From Ypsolopha sequella (Eukaryota > Arthropoda > Insecta > Lepidoptera > Ypsolophidae): DNA of 64,000 bases. A program made the translations under genes and the position numbers. Below are positions 20,868 to 31,659 of the stretch, piece by piece. The stretch lies in contig OW203983.1 in the NCBI GenBank assembly GCA_934047225.1, forward strand, positions 1,612,001 to 1,676,000, written 5' to 3'. Position 1 is the first letter of the stretch. The number at the start of each line of letters is the position of its first letter. Below the pieces are notes generated by a model, which had not been told where the DNA came from, did not search any database, and saw nothing but the letters and a program-made list of their open reading frames with translations.

Positions 20868-22110
20868 AACAATTTGGCTTCCGCCCGGAACGAGGCTATT
20901 TTCTCCGTACTCCAGGAACAGTCAGGTATACATGTGTTTTGTTGACCTAGAAAAAGCCTTCGACAGTCTGCCTCGGGAAGCCTTATGGGTGGTGCTGACG
21001 AAACTGGGATGCACGGATAAGTTTGTGAGGGTGGTTCGACTACTGCATGATGACATTGAATGTTGTGTCGCGGTAAAGGGCGAAAATACGGTGTACTTCG
21101 GTGTCAGCTGTGGAGTCAGGCAAAGCTGCATGCTAGCGCCCACTCTCTTTGCCCTTTAATTTGCAGTGGTAGTTCGGGAAGCCTTGCAATCTTTGTCTGA
21201 CGGTATCCGTATTCGATTTCGCACCGACGGCAGTGTTCTCAACTTAGCCAGACTGAAAGCATACATATGAAAACATAACGGAGATAATGTACGCAGACGA
21301 CTAATGTTTTGTGGCTGAATCCTGAGATGATATACAGCGCTTAATGTCGAGCATCGATGAGATATGTCGACGTTTAGGCCTCAAAATCAGTGTTAAGAAG
21401 TACTGAAGTATTTGTTCAAAACACTCAGTGCACCAGTCGATATAAAACTTGGTGAGGTATCGCTGAAGCAAATAGAGAAGTCCAAATATCTGGGGAGCAC
21501 AATTACATCCAAGCGCTATCTTGATGACGAAGTCAACAGCAGAAAAGGACCAGCTGCTAATAGCCTATGGCAAACTTCGTCCTAAGGTGTTTCGGTCACA
21601 TGACCTAAAGCTCTCTGTGTACATGACAGTAGTTTTGCCTTATCTCCTGTGTGCCTCTGAATCGGGGTGTCCATACTGCACACTGGATAGGTACCAACTC
21701 AAATGCCTACGTGACAGTGGCACCAGAACATCCACTGGTCGAACCATGTGAGAAACACGGAAGGTATGCGACGTGCTAATGTCGCTGGGTTTGAGGCCTA
21801 TCTAATGAGGCGTTAGCTGCAATGTTGTGGCCATGTTTCCCGAATGTCTGACGACAGGGTGGCTAAGCGCATCTTCTACTCCGAACTACTGGAAGGGAAA
21901 CGGAAACAGGGCGGGCAACTCTGTGGTATCCACATTGGAGGTAGGCTGTGAACACTAAGGTGTATGCTTTCGAGTCGATTAGACGCGCTGAGCTCGACAC
22001 AAAACGAGACCAGCTTAAGGCCCGACCACCAGTGGCCATCAATTATAATATAGTTGGAGGGGTTCTAACGTGCAGTGAATGTGGTCGCATGTTCTAAGTT
22101 TGGAAATAAA
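20868..22110 (+). pseudogene. Non-LTR retrotransposon reverse transcriptase, degraded
   Basis: Starts abruptly at the RT block QFGFRPERG, then FVDLEKAFDSLPREALW and VSCGVRQ.C.LAPTLFAL (21100-21160), then the catalytic box YADD at about 21291-21302, interrupted by a stop after the second Asp. Later parts give VWM-less but recognisable LGSTI, LPYLL.ASE and [13 protein letters not shown] (21826-21864), GKRKQGGQL, and a final C..CGRMF before TAA. This C-terminal order fits the endonuclease/RT LINEs common in moths (RTE/CR1-like); the clade is not certain. Several frameshifts and stops. Confidence 0.85.
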
Positions 22111-22532
22111 TAATTGTGTATTTTGTATTTTTTGTAAATGTGTAGTAGAGTATATTTACCATTAGTTATAATGGCCAGGTTCAGCATAAGTACATACTAT
22201 AGTAAGTGTTGTGTATACATTTACATATACGATTATATTACACTAATGTAAAGTTTTAAATGATATAACGGTACGTATTTAGTCTCGTACAATAATGAAT
22301 GGGGGATGCAGGTTACACTTAGATAAATAATTGACATGGTGTAATATAGCCACAAATGATAGTGTTCGAAAGTCTAGTCAAATCCAATATTAAAGTCACT
22401 ATTTAATGTCGAAACTCACAGTTAAAAATAGGGTTTATTTGTATGGTTATAAAAAACGTACATTTTTAATATAAAATGTTTATGTTATTCTATTTTACAT
22501 GTATGTTATTTTTTAATAAAGTCTAATAAAAT
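22111..22532. other. 3' flank of the MBF2-like gene
   Basis: AT-rich. On the minus strand an AATAAA signal lies near 22434-22440, about 95 bp past the stop codon of the MBF2-like gene, suggesting a short 3' UTR. Nothing else seen. Confidence 0.45.
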
Positions 22533-23054
22533 CTACTTGTTATACCAATGTTTTCTCTTGTCCTTTTCGGCGAGCTTGTTGTGTCCGACGGCTCGTAAAT
22601 CCTTGAAGAGGTACCTGGACTTGAGCGTCTTCAAGACGCGTGCGTCGCTTGGCGGGAGAGGGGCTTGGGGCGGGGGCGCGGGCTCGCGGGTGCCCCACAC
22701 GTCGATGACGGAGCGGATCTCGTTGGCGGGGCGCGCGCTCAGAACGACGAGCAGTCCGTCCTCCCCGACCCCGCCGCGTCGCACGTCCGCGCTCGCACCG
22801 CACGTGCGCAGCGCGAGGTTGTCCACGTTGATATACCGGATCTTGTACCCCTGGAACACGTTCTCGTACACGTAAACTTGTCCCTCGTTCGCGTACACGG
22901 GTTTATTCTCGACCACGGCTGAGTCCATGTGCGTCAGACCTGGGCTCCACTCGCCCAGCTCGAGAGGGAGCTGAGCACGGTCGCAGGTGACGAGAGCGCA
23001 GGCGCGATGCGACCACGCCGCCACCACACATACCACCACCACCGCCTGACACAT
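22533..23054 (-). CDS. Secreted MBF2-like protein with C-terminal extension
   Basis: Single-exon frame of 173 codons, ATG at 23054, stop TAG at 22533-22535. Residues 1-20 form a signal peptide (hydrophobic AVVVVCVVAAW, cleavage likely after ACA). Residues ~22-121 resemble the insect MBF2 family: early Cys, a VY..EGQVYVYE strand, IRYINVDN, then the hallmark RRGGVGEDGLLVVLSA and a closing VIDVWG. In Bombyx MBF2 was described as a co-activator of FTZ-F1, but most family members are small secreted proteins of unclear role. The tail (~122-173) is extra: a proline run (PAPPPQAPLPP) followed by a basic stretch (KTLKSRYLFKDL, KDKRKHW). GC-rich unlike its surroundings. The family call rests on pattern memory. 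Confidence 0.68.
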   Translation of the reverse strand: MCQAVVVVCVVAAWSHRACALVTCDRAQLPLELGEWSPGLTHMDSAVVENKPVYANEGQVYVYENVFQGYKIRYINVDNLALRTCGASADVRRGGVGEDGLLVVLSARPANEIRSVIDVWGTREPAPPPQAPLPPSDARVLKTLKSRYLFKDLRAVGHNKLAEKDKRKHWYNK

Positions 23055-23214
23055 CGCTGGCTCTAAGCGCGCTGCGGGCGGCGCACACGCAGCCGGGCCC
23101 GCGCACCTGCACGAACAATCACTCGATTGTTCGCCACACTACTACCTATGTTATCAGATCTTACATAAACGAGATTTATGGAGACAAATGGAACATTTTG
23201 AATAGTAAAAAAAA

Positions 23215-23896
23215 ATGTCAAAAGTGAAGAAAATGTCAATTATAGATCATAACTGGCCAATTACAGGAAAACTATAGCGATTAAAAAAAAAATTCAGCAC
23301 TAACGAGAAATACAAAAAAAGAAGTAAAATAAATATTTTATAAAAATACAATATGGGTATCAAATTGTAGGTATTAAAAAGCTGATTGTAAAAATATATA
23401 CTTTTAATATAGTTTACTGAAACTGGTTCCGAGAAATCTTTAAAAAACGCAAAAATATGTATGTCCCCCCCCCCTTATCTCCGAAACTGATAAATCGAAA
23501 AATATGAAAAAAAATTACAATTGTAGATCATAACTGGCCAATTACAGGAAAACTATAGCGATAAAAAAAAATCAGCACTAATGAGAAATATAAAAAAAGA
23601 AGTAAAATAAATAAAAAAGATATTTTATAAAAATACAATATGGGTATCAAATTGTAGATACTATACTATACTTACTGGCACTGGTTTCGAGAAATCTTTA
23701 AAAAACCACAAAAATATCTCCAAAACTGGTGGACCAAAAAATATGAAAAAAGTCATGGTAATATGTGTTTACGTAAAGATTACAGGAAAAATAAAGCAGT
23801 CGAGAAATTCACGAAAAAAAAATACAAAATTCAATTTATCATCCACAATACGGAACCCTAGGTACGCGAGTCTGACTCGCACTTGGCCGGTTTTTT
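23215..23896 (-). repeat. Tandem-core dispersed element, family D1 (copy 1)
   Basis: Two or more units of about 240-300 bp carry AACTGGCCAATTACAGGAAA, ACTATAGCGAT, ATCAGCACTAA.GAGAAATA, ATACAATATGGGTATCAAAT and AAAATATG..CC poly-C. The right terminus is GGAACCCTAGGTACGCGAG, TCTGACTCGCACTTGGCCGG, TTTTTT. An inverted copy spans 52967-54085, and single termini occur at 19380 and 59272. Very abundant in moth genomes in my recollection; non-coding. Confidence 0.8.
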
Positions 23897-24359
23897 ATTT
23901 CTAAACAAAGTTAAGTTATGCACTTTGCGCTAAGCGACTGACGTTTAACCTTAAAGACACTTTGTATGTGAACCAGAAAAAAAACACCTGAAAGCGAATT
24001 CTACATAATTTAAACACCTTAAAGATGTAGTTGTTCCTGGATGCCTGGCTAGTAACTTTTTTAAGTCGGATCGGATGATAAAATTTTAGTAGGTATTTTA
24101 GTAATTTTAGTATTTTGCAGCCAAGAAGTTCGTGGTAACCTAAATATCATTAAGTACACATTATTTCGATGTTGGAACTTAATTGCTCCTCCACCTTTTG
24201 TACAGATATAGATATGCCTTACACGGAGATACGGGAAGCTCTAGCAATGAAACTAATATAGTTAGCACCCTTTGCTCTACTGCCTAACAAAACCCAAAGT
24301 ATATAAAAAAGGTTTTTAATATTATCGAAGAGAATCTACCAATTTTTTTTCCAAACTGA

Positions 24360-24830
24360 TTTTGGGTGGGCGGCAAATGGCAACGAATTCAAGGAATTAT
24401 TTCCGGATGTTACCATTCGTGGATGTAACTTTCATTATGCGCAAGCTATAAACAGAAAAGCTACAAAGCTTGGTTTGACGGACACTCAAGAAGTAAAAGT
24501 CGTTCTTGGAAAATTAAGAGCCCTCGCATATTTAACAGTTGAATATAGGTAGGTATTCCTGAAACTTTTCCATCTACACATTTTGAAATTGTAGATGGTA
24601 ACAGAGCATGGAATGAGTTTTTTAATGGCTTTATTATTTGATGAAGGCAATGGATGAAGCCCGAAATTTCAAGTTGTAATAATAACAATCGCCACCGAAG
24701 GATGACATGCCCGCCTCAACCGTGTAGTTAAAACAAGCCGAATTTATTTTTGGTCATAAATATTTTGAAGGAGGAAAGCGAGCACTACATTTTTTATGAG
24801 ACGTAATAACATTAACCTTTCATACACGAG
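24360..24830 (+). pseudogene. MULE (Mutator-like) transposase fragment
   Basis: The open stretch 24388-24550 reads EFKELFPDVTIRGCNFHYAQAI, then NRKATKLGLTD and KLRALAYL. This is the GC.FH..Q...RK...LGL and LALA.LP pattern of the MULE DDE domain. Downstream, after frame breaks, come WNEFFNGFI and TEG-stop-HARLN, equivalent to the family's TNN..EGWHARLN. No terminal repeats were located. Dead copy. Confidence 0.78.
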
Positions 24831-25774
24831 AAAAATATATAATCATAGATCAGCGCATTATGAAGATTGTAGCTGATCTAAATTAACGTGGAAGATAGTG
24901 TCTGTTGGCGAAAGTTAAATTAACATAAGCATTTAGGTAGATAATCTCTGTGGGTACTAGGTTAATGGTTACCAGTTATTTTAATATTATATTAATAAGT
25001 ATAGGTACAGTCAGCATCGGATATATGTGAGCACGCAAGGTACTCAAATACGAATCATTGACAAATATGTACACAACGAAAGTCAACATTATCTAAACAT
25101 CCAAAATCAAGTGTTTTTTCTTTAGTCCACTCCATGAAATAGTAATTAGTGTAAACAATACAAAATAATTTGGGATTACAGAGAAGGTTCTAACTACCCC
25201 CGTGTACCAGTAGTTCGGTTATTTAGTTCGGTCCCGGACTTTTCGTCTCAGTAGTTCGGTGATGCAATACGACCGGACTACACAAAATTAATGATGTCAC
25301 CCCCCCGCAGTCGAAGGCGGGTGATGTTATCCATTCCGTTCGGAAAACATGTTTTCGTGTTGTTGCTAACAAAACGTGTTTAGCCACGCCCCTTTTGTGT
25401 CTACGTAATATCTTAGGTGTTAGTAGAACACAAAAACATGGCGCAGCGGTCACTCCTTAAGAGACCCACCCACAGGAATGGGTGGGTCCCTCTGAAACTC
25501 GATTTCTAATAAACAACTTGCAGTTGGAGTATCAGTCCTAACAAACGTAAACCATAATTAAGAGCAGTTTCGCAGCCGGATTGTAAAAAACCTGCCTTTT
25601 ACTAATTAATCGAAACAGAACACTTAAATTCAAAATTCACTTTCACTATGTATTTGTTTTCATGAGTCTTGTCTTTCAATAAGATCTATAACTAGATCCA
25701 CAATTTAAAGACTGGGTCTATTATAATAATACATACTTTTTTGTTAGTAAATATATTATATCGAGCTTTTTTAA
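24831..25774. other. Intergenic DNA, no gene recognised
   Basis: Has an AGTAGTTCGGT motif twice near 25210-25260 and a short palindrome-like CCCACCCA / TGGGTGGG at 25464-25490. The 76-codon minus-strand frame at 25223-25453 has no known signature. Confidence 0.4.
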
Positions 25775-25890
25775 GCTTTATTTATTAATACTAAAACAAT
25801 AACAATTTGTTTTTACTCGATACATTTCGGCCACGGTATGGGGATGACGGCTCCATACCGTGGGCCGAAATATATCGAGTAAAAACATAC
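25775..25890. repeat. Foldback element, family F1, short copy
   Basis: The inner palindrome at 25810-25886 is GTTTTTACTCGATACATT, CGGCC.ACGGTATGG against CCATACCGTGGGCCG, AAATATATCGAGTAAAAAC. It shares its sequence with the outer arms of 19923-20389 but lacks the long middle. Confidence 0.85.
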
Positions 25891-26024
25891 TTTTTTGTAT
25901 TTTAAATATGATATTTAAACTGAAAATACAAATTACCTGTATATAAAATGTTCATGTAGCATTGTAGGTAGCCTTAACTGACATATGCCTATATATCCAT
26001 CTATATAGTTTCTTGGGATCATAA

Positions 26025-26207
26025 TGGCCAAATTCATACTGTAGACTCAGTACGTGGTCAGGACAATATTGTGCCCTTGTACTAATTTCCGAACAACTCC
26101 GAGTCAATAAGTATAGGAAGTCTAATTTTAATTTGCGTTTTTCACACGAAAGGTCATTAAAACCTTACTCCTGACCACTTACCAAGTTTCCAGTATGAAT
26201 TTGGCTA
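26025..26207. mobile_element. Palindromic MITE family M2, copy 2
   Basis: Inverted ends GGCCAAATTCATACTG.AGAC / TTCCAGTATGAATTTGGC. More diverged than the copy at 18941. Confidence 0.8.
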
Positions 26208-26622
26208 TAAAACAAGTCACCGTATGTTTACAGTTTTCTCTCAACCCCTATATCGATCATGTGTAGAACCGATTGCTGCCTCCCGTTTGACCATTGTTCT
26301 CGCCGCTCACGCATGTTCAGTGAGCGCACTCAGCGGTCGAGTAGTGCGAGGTACTCTGTTGTGGGACCTAGTCCTGACGAGCAGTACTACCAGTTTACTG
26401 ATCTTTATTTTGATGATGGCTAAAATGGTTAAGGAATTTTAATAATACAATAAGGTTTTGTTTCAACGGCACAATTTATTGTAAACATTAAACTTAAGAA
26501 GATGTGAGAGATATATTTTTCAAAATGTACAATATTCGATTCAGAAAAAATATAAATAAATTTAAGTTCACTTGTACAATCAAAAATTGATACAAATGAT
26601 GTTTATCTATATTTCATACATT

Positions 26623-27007
26623 GATTTATATGGTTATACGCGCAAAATGACAAGGCACTGCTCTACAACGATTAAAAGATTTATATGGTTATACGCGCAA
26701 AATGACAAGGCACTGCTCTACAACGATTAAAAGATTTATATGGTTATACGCGCAAAATGACAAGGCACTGCTCTACAACGATTAAAAGATTTATATGGTT
26801 ATACGCGCAAAATGACAAGGCACTGCTCTACAACGATTAAAAGATTTATATGGTTATACGCGCAAAATGACAAGGCACTGCTCTACAACGATTAAAAGAT
26901 TTATATGGTTATACGCGCAAAATGACAAGGCACTGCTCTACAACGATTAAAAGATTTATATGGTTATACGCGCAAAATGACAAGGCACTGCTCTACAACG
27001 ATTAAAA
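26623..27007. repeat. 55-bp minisatellite, 7 identical copies
   Basis: Units start with GATTTATATGGTTATACG at 26623, 26678, 26733, 26788, 26843, 26898 and 26953. Each continues with CGCAAAATGACAAGGCACTG, then CTCTACAACGATTAAAA. All seven read identically; the eighth start (27008) diverges at once. Confidence 0.97.
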
Positions 27008-27570
27008 GATTTCGAAGATCTTTGGCGTAAAGAGAAAATTTAATTTTACAAAAGATTTTCAGATTGTATCAGAAGTATCAAACAATATAAGTAACATATC
27101 GTATATTATTATTTATTATTTTACACATAGATAAAATCACTCTTATATATTAATATAAAAATACCTAATTTCCGACCGACAACGTACAATCGAAATAAAC
27201 AATTTGGTCAAGGGTCCACTTGGTACAATCCTGTCTGGGTTCCGTAACACATTCATTGCACATTTATATTAACTTTATACAATTTGAAGGATCAAAGAGG
27301 GCGCAAGTACATAAAATTTTTAATAAAAAAAAAAGCATACAATTTTATATTGAGGGCCCATGCATTAGTTGCACAATTACCGATCTGGACGGCTATTCTG
27401 GCATTATTTTTCACTTGAAATATCCATCGTCCTAATTTTGTTTACAGTGTGATAAGTGCCATGCAATGTAAGAGGAGTTACTAAGACGCATCAAATGATA
27501 TCATATCCGTACAAAATCCCTTTTAAAATCATATACAATTTTTCCGCACACGCCAGGATAGCCGTCCAGC

Positions 27571-27877
27571 ACCCGTAGTATAAGGTTTAATCGTGCGCGA
27601 GGCAACTTAACCTTTATGCTATGGGGCCTGGTAGTAAATACAATTTTCCCAATAATAATGACCAAATTAATTGGTTATAAACAATCGACTTTTAAAATAA
27701 GGAATAATTAAAACTGTGCTCAACACCCGTAGTATAAGGTTTAATCGTGCGCGAGGCAACTTAACCTTTATGCTATGGGGCCTGGTAGTCAATACAATTT
27801 TCCCAATAATAATGACCAAATTAATTGGTTATAAACAATCGACTTTTAAAATAAGGAATAATTAAAACTGTGCTCTT
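27571..27877. repeat. 154-bp tandem duplication (2 copies)
   Basis: ACCCGTAGTATAAGGTTTAA begins at 27571 and again at 27725. The copies differ at one clear site (GTAGTAAATA versus GTAGTCAATA). Recent duplication; non-coding. Confidence 0.95.
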
Positions 27878-30105
27878 CTAGATAGCATAATTCTAATGGC
27901 ACAGTTTTTACAGATATAATTACACAAATAAAAATTGTGCTGCAATTCTATTTTTAAAATGCATATCGGAATCAGCTTGTTGCTCGTGATTATGTTTTGA
28001 TTGAAGTGGTTAAGTACAAAAAACACATAAAATGGTGTGCGCCATCTTGATGTTTGACTACTCCTAACAACAATGAACGTTTTATATTTGTAACTACTGT
28101 AAGTTGAATTCATAATTAATCATTTAAAACGGACAGACTTACATGAATTAAATCGCGGTATTGAACAGAGATCAAGGTTGGGACCTATCCCAAGCCTGGA
28201 AGCCAATACTTCGTGCGAAGTACGACATGAACGTGCCCAGTATGTTTGAAAGTTATTGTGTGAGTTTGCCAACTTTCACGACGACACAGTGGACGATGCA
28301 ACTGCGACTGCACCTCGGCAGGCTTGTGACCGCAAGATAATTCATGTAAGTCGTTTTTAAATAATTAACACTGAACATTAAGATGGTGACATCGAGTACC
28401 TAAGTGAAAATATTTTAAAACTGCCCTATAGCTGCCTTTGTGTAATATGTAGATATAGACTGCCATGTCGATGAGATTCTAGGCAGAAGGCTGAGATAAT
28501 ATTTTAGCTCCATTATATTATAATTAGTTAATGTTATAATAATGTATTATGTTACATATTAACCTATCAACTGTATTTTATTTTTTATAAAGAACGTTAT
28601 CAATCATATAAATGTGAGTGCTTCAGCGTTTGTAAGACGATACCGCAGTGTCCGTCCGTCCGCCCAATGATCATGACGTCAGTGCTGCGATATGATCTCC
28701 AGAAATGGGATAACTACTCAGATCTGATCCAGAGTCTATAATTACAATTTGATGTAAACGTATCGTAATATCACGTGACCGAGTGGTGCTACTACATACT
28801 ATAAAGAAGAAAATGGACGGAGTTTCCAAGAAGTCGCCTCATGGAACTCTTCAAGGCACTATAATGTACAACGATATATTTAAGAGAACGCCGCGCAAAT
28901 GCCCAACGCCTAGCTATCCTTACCACTTTCATTATAAACATTATGAGGAGTACCGGACTCACCATGGTTAGTTTTTATATTAGCCCGTCATCATCGCTGC
29001 ACCTACCAGTCATCCCGTGACCATGGCAGATGTAACTCGACCATGGCGGATGTAACTCTGCCAAAAACTCGGGACAACTAAACACGGTGAGTCCCGTACT
29101 CTTAATAATGTTTTGAACAATTCCGTATTATCCTATTTATCGTTGGTTACGGGCCGGTTTAACCGCTTTATGGAAAACGCCCCAAAAACATTAAATACAT
29201 ACAAGACAAGACAATTTTACTTGCTATACAATATTCTACCAAGTGCCAACAACCGAAAGTTATAACAAGCCTTTTACCTGCATAATGTTGCGCTCGGGAT
29301 CACAGTGTGCACATTCGAGAGCTTCTACCGACCTAAAGTAGAGCCACTGAGTCATAGTAAAACCAGAACAGTAGTTTAACTCACGCCCCGTACGAGACTT
29401 AAATACCTACTGTTGCAGGGTTGTCCCTTCTTTTAGTTTCGTAGCTAATAAAAAATTCATACTTAAAATGCTTTGAAGCCAATTATAACAAATGCGCTAT
29501 CAATCGACGACGTAGTGGAACATCCAAACATACATACCTACTACAAACAAACATACATTCATATCATACATAATAAACATAAATATAGACACTATAACTC
29601 ATAAAGAAATCTTACTTGCTTATCTTAATTATTGTAAGAAAAAATATTGGCTCCTGAACTTTACTTTAAAAACATGGGCATCGTCAAAGGGGGGAAGGGG
29701 GTAGCTGTCCCCCCCTAGAGATTCGAAAAACTTTTGAGATTTTAATAATAAAGCAGTCGAAAAATTGGCGAGAAACCCAAGAAGATTATGTTAAAAATGT
29801 ATGTCATCTTGCCCCCCCTGGCGACGACTTTGCTTAAAAATCTTTGTGATTCTTACAAAAATTAATTAGTTAAATACATTAAAGTACATAATAAAATTTA
29901 AGTATCTAATCAAACATTGGCTCCTAGTCTAAAATTAAAAAATCTTTGCGATTTCAACCATATCAGCTCCACGTTTAAAAACACCTTGAATAATTAACAA
30001 ACATAGCACAGTTATGATCATAGGTACCTACGTTAAAATGTGAACAAAGAAAATACGGTTTACATTTCACATTATTATTTATATATACCATCAATTCTTA
30101 TTCAC
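27878..30105. other. Intergenic or intronic region, no gene assigned
   Basis: 28165-28350 has coding-like composition and ends at a possible donor (CATG|TAAGT near 28345) but matches nothing I know. 28783-28971 is an orphan frame, entered separately. 29680-29830 has G-rich and C-rich runs (GGGGGGAAGGGGG, CCCCCCC) facing each other about 110 bp apart. Confidence 0.35.
28813..28971 (+). CDS. Orphan small ORF, possible exon, unknown
   Basis: From ATG 28813 the frame gives 52 residues (MDGVSKKSPHGTLQG through HYEEYRTHHG) to TAG. It is rich in Lys, His, Tyr and Pro, and CCATG|GTTAGT near the end could act as a splice donor. No domain recognised, no signal peptide. It could be chance. Confidence 0.2.
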   Translation: MDGVSKKSPHGTLQGTIMYNDIFKRTPRKCPTPSYPYHFHYKHYEEYRTHHG

Positions 30106-30212
30106 CTTTCTTGTTGAGTAGGTATTGAGAAGAACGATAATTCTGGATTTGAGGAATTATTATTGAGGCATCCGAAGACAGTACAATATGTTCGATTGCG
30201 TGCTGTCAACAT
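30106..30212 (-). CDS. THAP-domain exon (partial gene)
   Basis: ATG at 30212, then MLTARNRTYCTVFGC, LNNNSSNPELSFFSIP and TQQE, with the donor AG|GTGAAT at 30106/30105. C-x4-C followed by about 15 residues and SFFSIP is the start of a THAP zinc finger (C2CH; normally C-x2-4-C ... F..FP ... W). The exon ends where THAP exon 1 often does, before the conserved Trp and the C..H pair. THAP proteins bind DNA; some are host regulators and others are P-element transposases. The following exon was not found, and upstream DNA (30220-30370) is CpG-rich like a promoter. With a P-element fossil at 6727-7490, a transposon origin cannot be excluded. Confidence 0.6.
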
Positions 30213-31651
30213 GTTTAAATTGGTCGGTGACGCGCGGCGCGCGGCGTGGCGGCTTGTTCGAGAAACTTGACTGAGCGCGATCGCGGCGTGACCCCGACTA
30301 GCGCCTTCCTTGTATACCGAGATATTGCTGTTGCGTGCGTACTGTAGTCCGTGCGTACTAGCACGCACACATATTAGCCGCGCGATGTACCTTTGGTTGA
30401 AGATAAACTACTGTTCTGGTTTTACTATGACTGAGTGATGGCGCCTATGACGTTTAAATGCCTACAAAGTATCGTAATTATTTATAAACAAGTGTGAATT
30501 AAAAATGTAATACTTCATTGTTGATAGTGATGTACTACTTGTTTCGGTTATTATTTTTCGATTTTAATGTTGCTTTATTGTGCAATAGAATTCGTATAGA
30601 AACAAATATTTTTAAAAAAAAAGTTTCTCATTATATATAGGTATATATAGGTTTGAGGTCGCCAAGTTACGCAATAATATTTAATTAAAAACATAACAAT
30701 GACAAATTTAAACTAAACGAAAATAAATGATAGTAAAATACTTTTTTTGATTTAGATATTTAAACTCTTATCTCTTTGGGGCCCCGGGGCACTACACCGC
30801 ATAGCCCTCCGATAGCTACGCCACTGGTTTTGGCACATTTTCCTTTTGTATCATTATGTTGAATGTTGAATGACGTGTCTAATGTTGAGTAAACTCACAC
30901 TTGATTTTTATTTTAACCGAAATTTGAAATGTACCTCATCACTAAATGCAGCTGTCATAAGTGCCATCACTCAGTGGCCCTACTTTAACAGAAGCTAGCC
31001 CGTGTCTGTTCAGTACAACAATGACAACTTTGTTTGTAGTTCATACTCACGCACGTCTTTTAGACAAGTCATCAAAAATACGCTTGAATAGTTTTAGGTT
31101 CTTTTAGAAAGTTGTGTGCTGAATCCGACTCTGTACTCAGGTTTTCTCTATCACCTCCTAATATTTGATAAACCGCGACTTTTTCTACATTAGGTGGGGC
31201 TTAGTTTTCCAATTTTAATTTTCAATAATACCGTCTCCTTGATAGATATTTTTAAATAAAAGTATTTATGAGACCAATCGTAGTTTTTAATTAAACGAAA
31301 TAACTCTAAAGAACGACTTTTCATACAATAGTAAGTGATTTATACGTAAAATTTAAGGGCAGAACAAGCTCTTAAAATATATCATTTATTTTGAAAAACA
31401 AGGCTCAATCACAAATTCTGTTATTTTCACTATACAAGTGCAATGTTAAAAAAGATATGGTAATAAGTGCGGAATCTCTTCAAAAGTCATAAAACTCATA
31501 AATAAACGTAAATTTTTAATATTTTTTCAATGCATGTAAAAGCTCGTAAAAGCCCACTTTTTATGCATCAAAACCGAACAAAAAGTCGATTATTTTGCCC
31601 TAGGGCTTTATTACTATTATTTTTTTTTAATTTATTTACAATGGTTGGCTA
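30213..31651. other. Intergenic DNA, nothing recognised
   Basis: 30225-30375 is GC-rich (GCGCGGCGCGCGGCG), a possible promoter of the minus-strand THAP exon. The rest is AT-rich without repeats I could bound. Confidence 0.4.
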
Positions 31652-31659
31652 ACCTGCAG

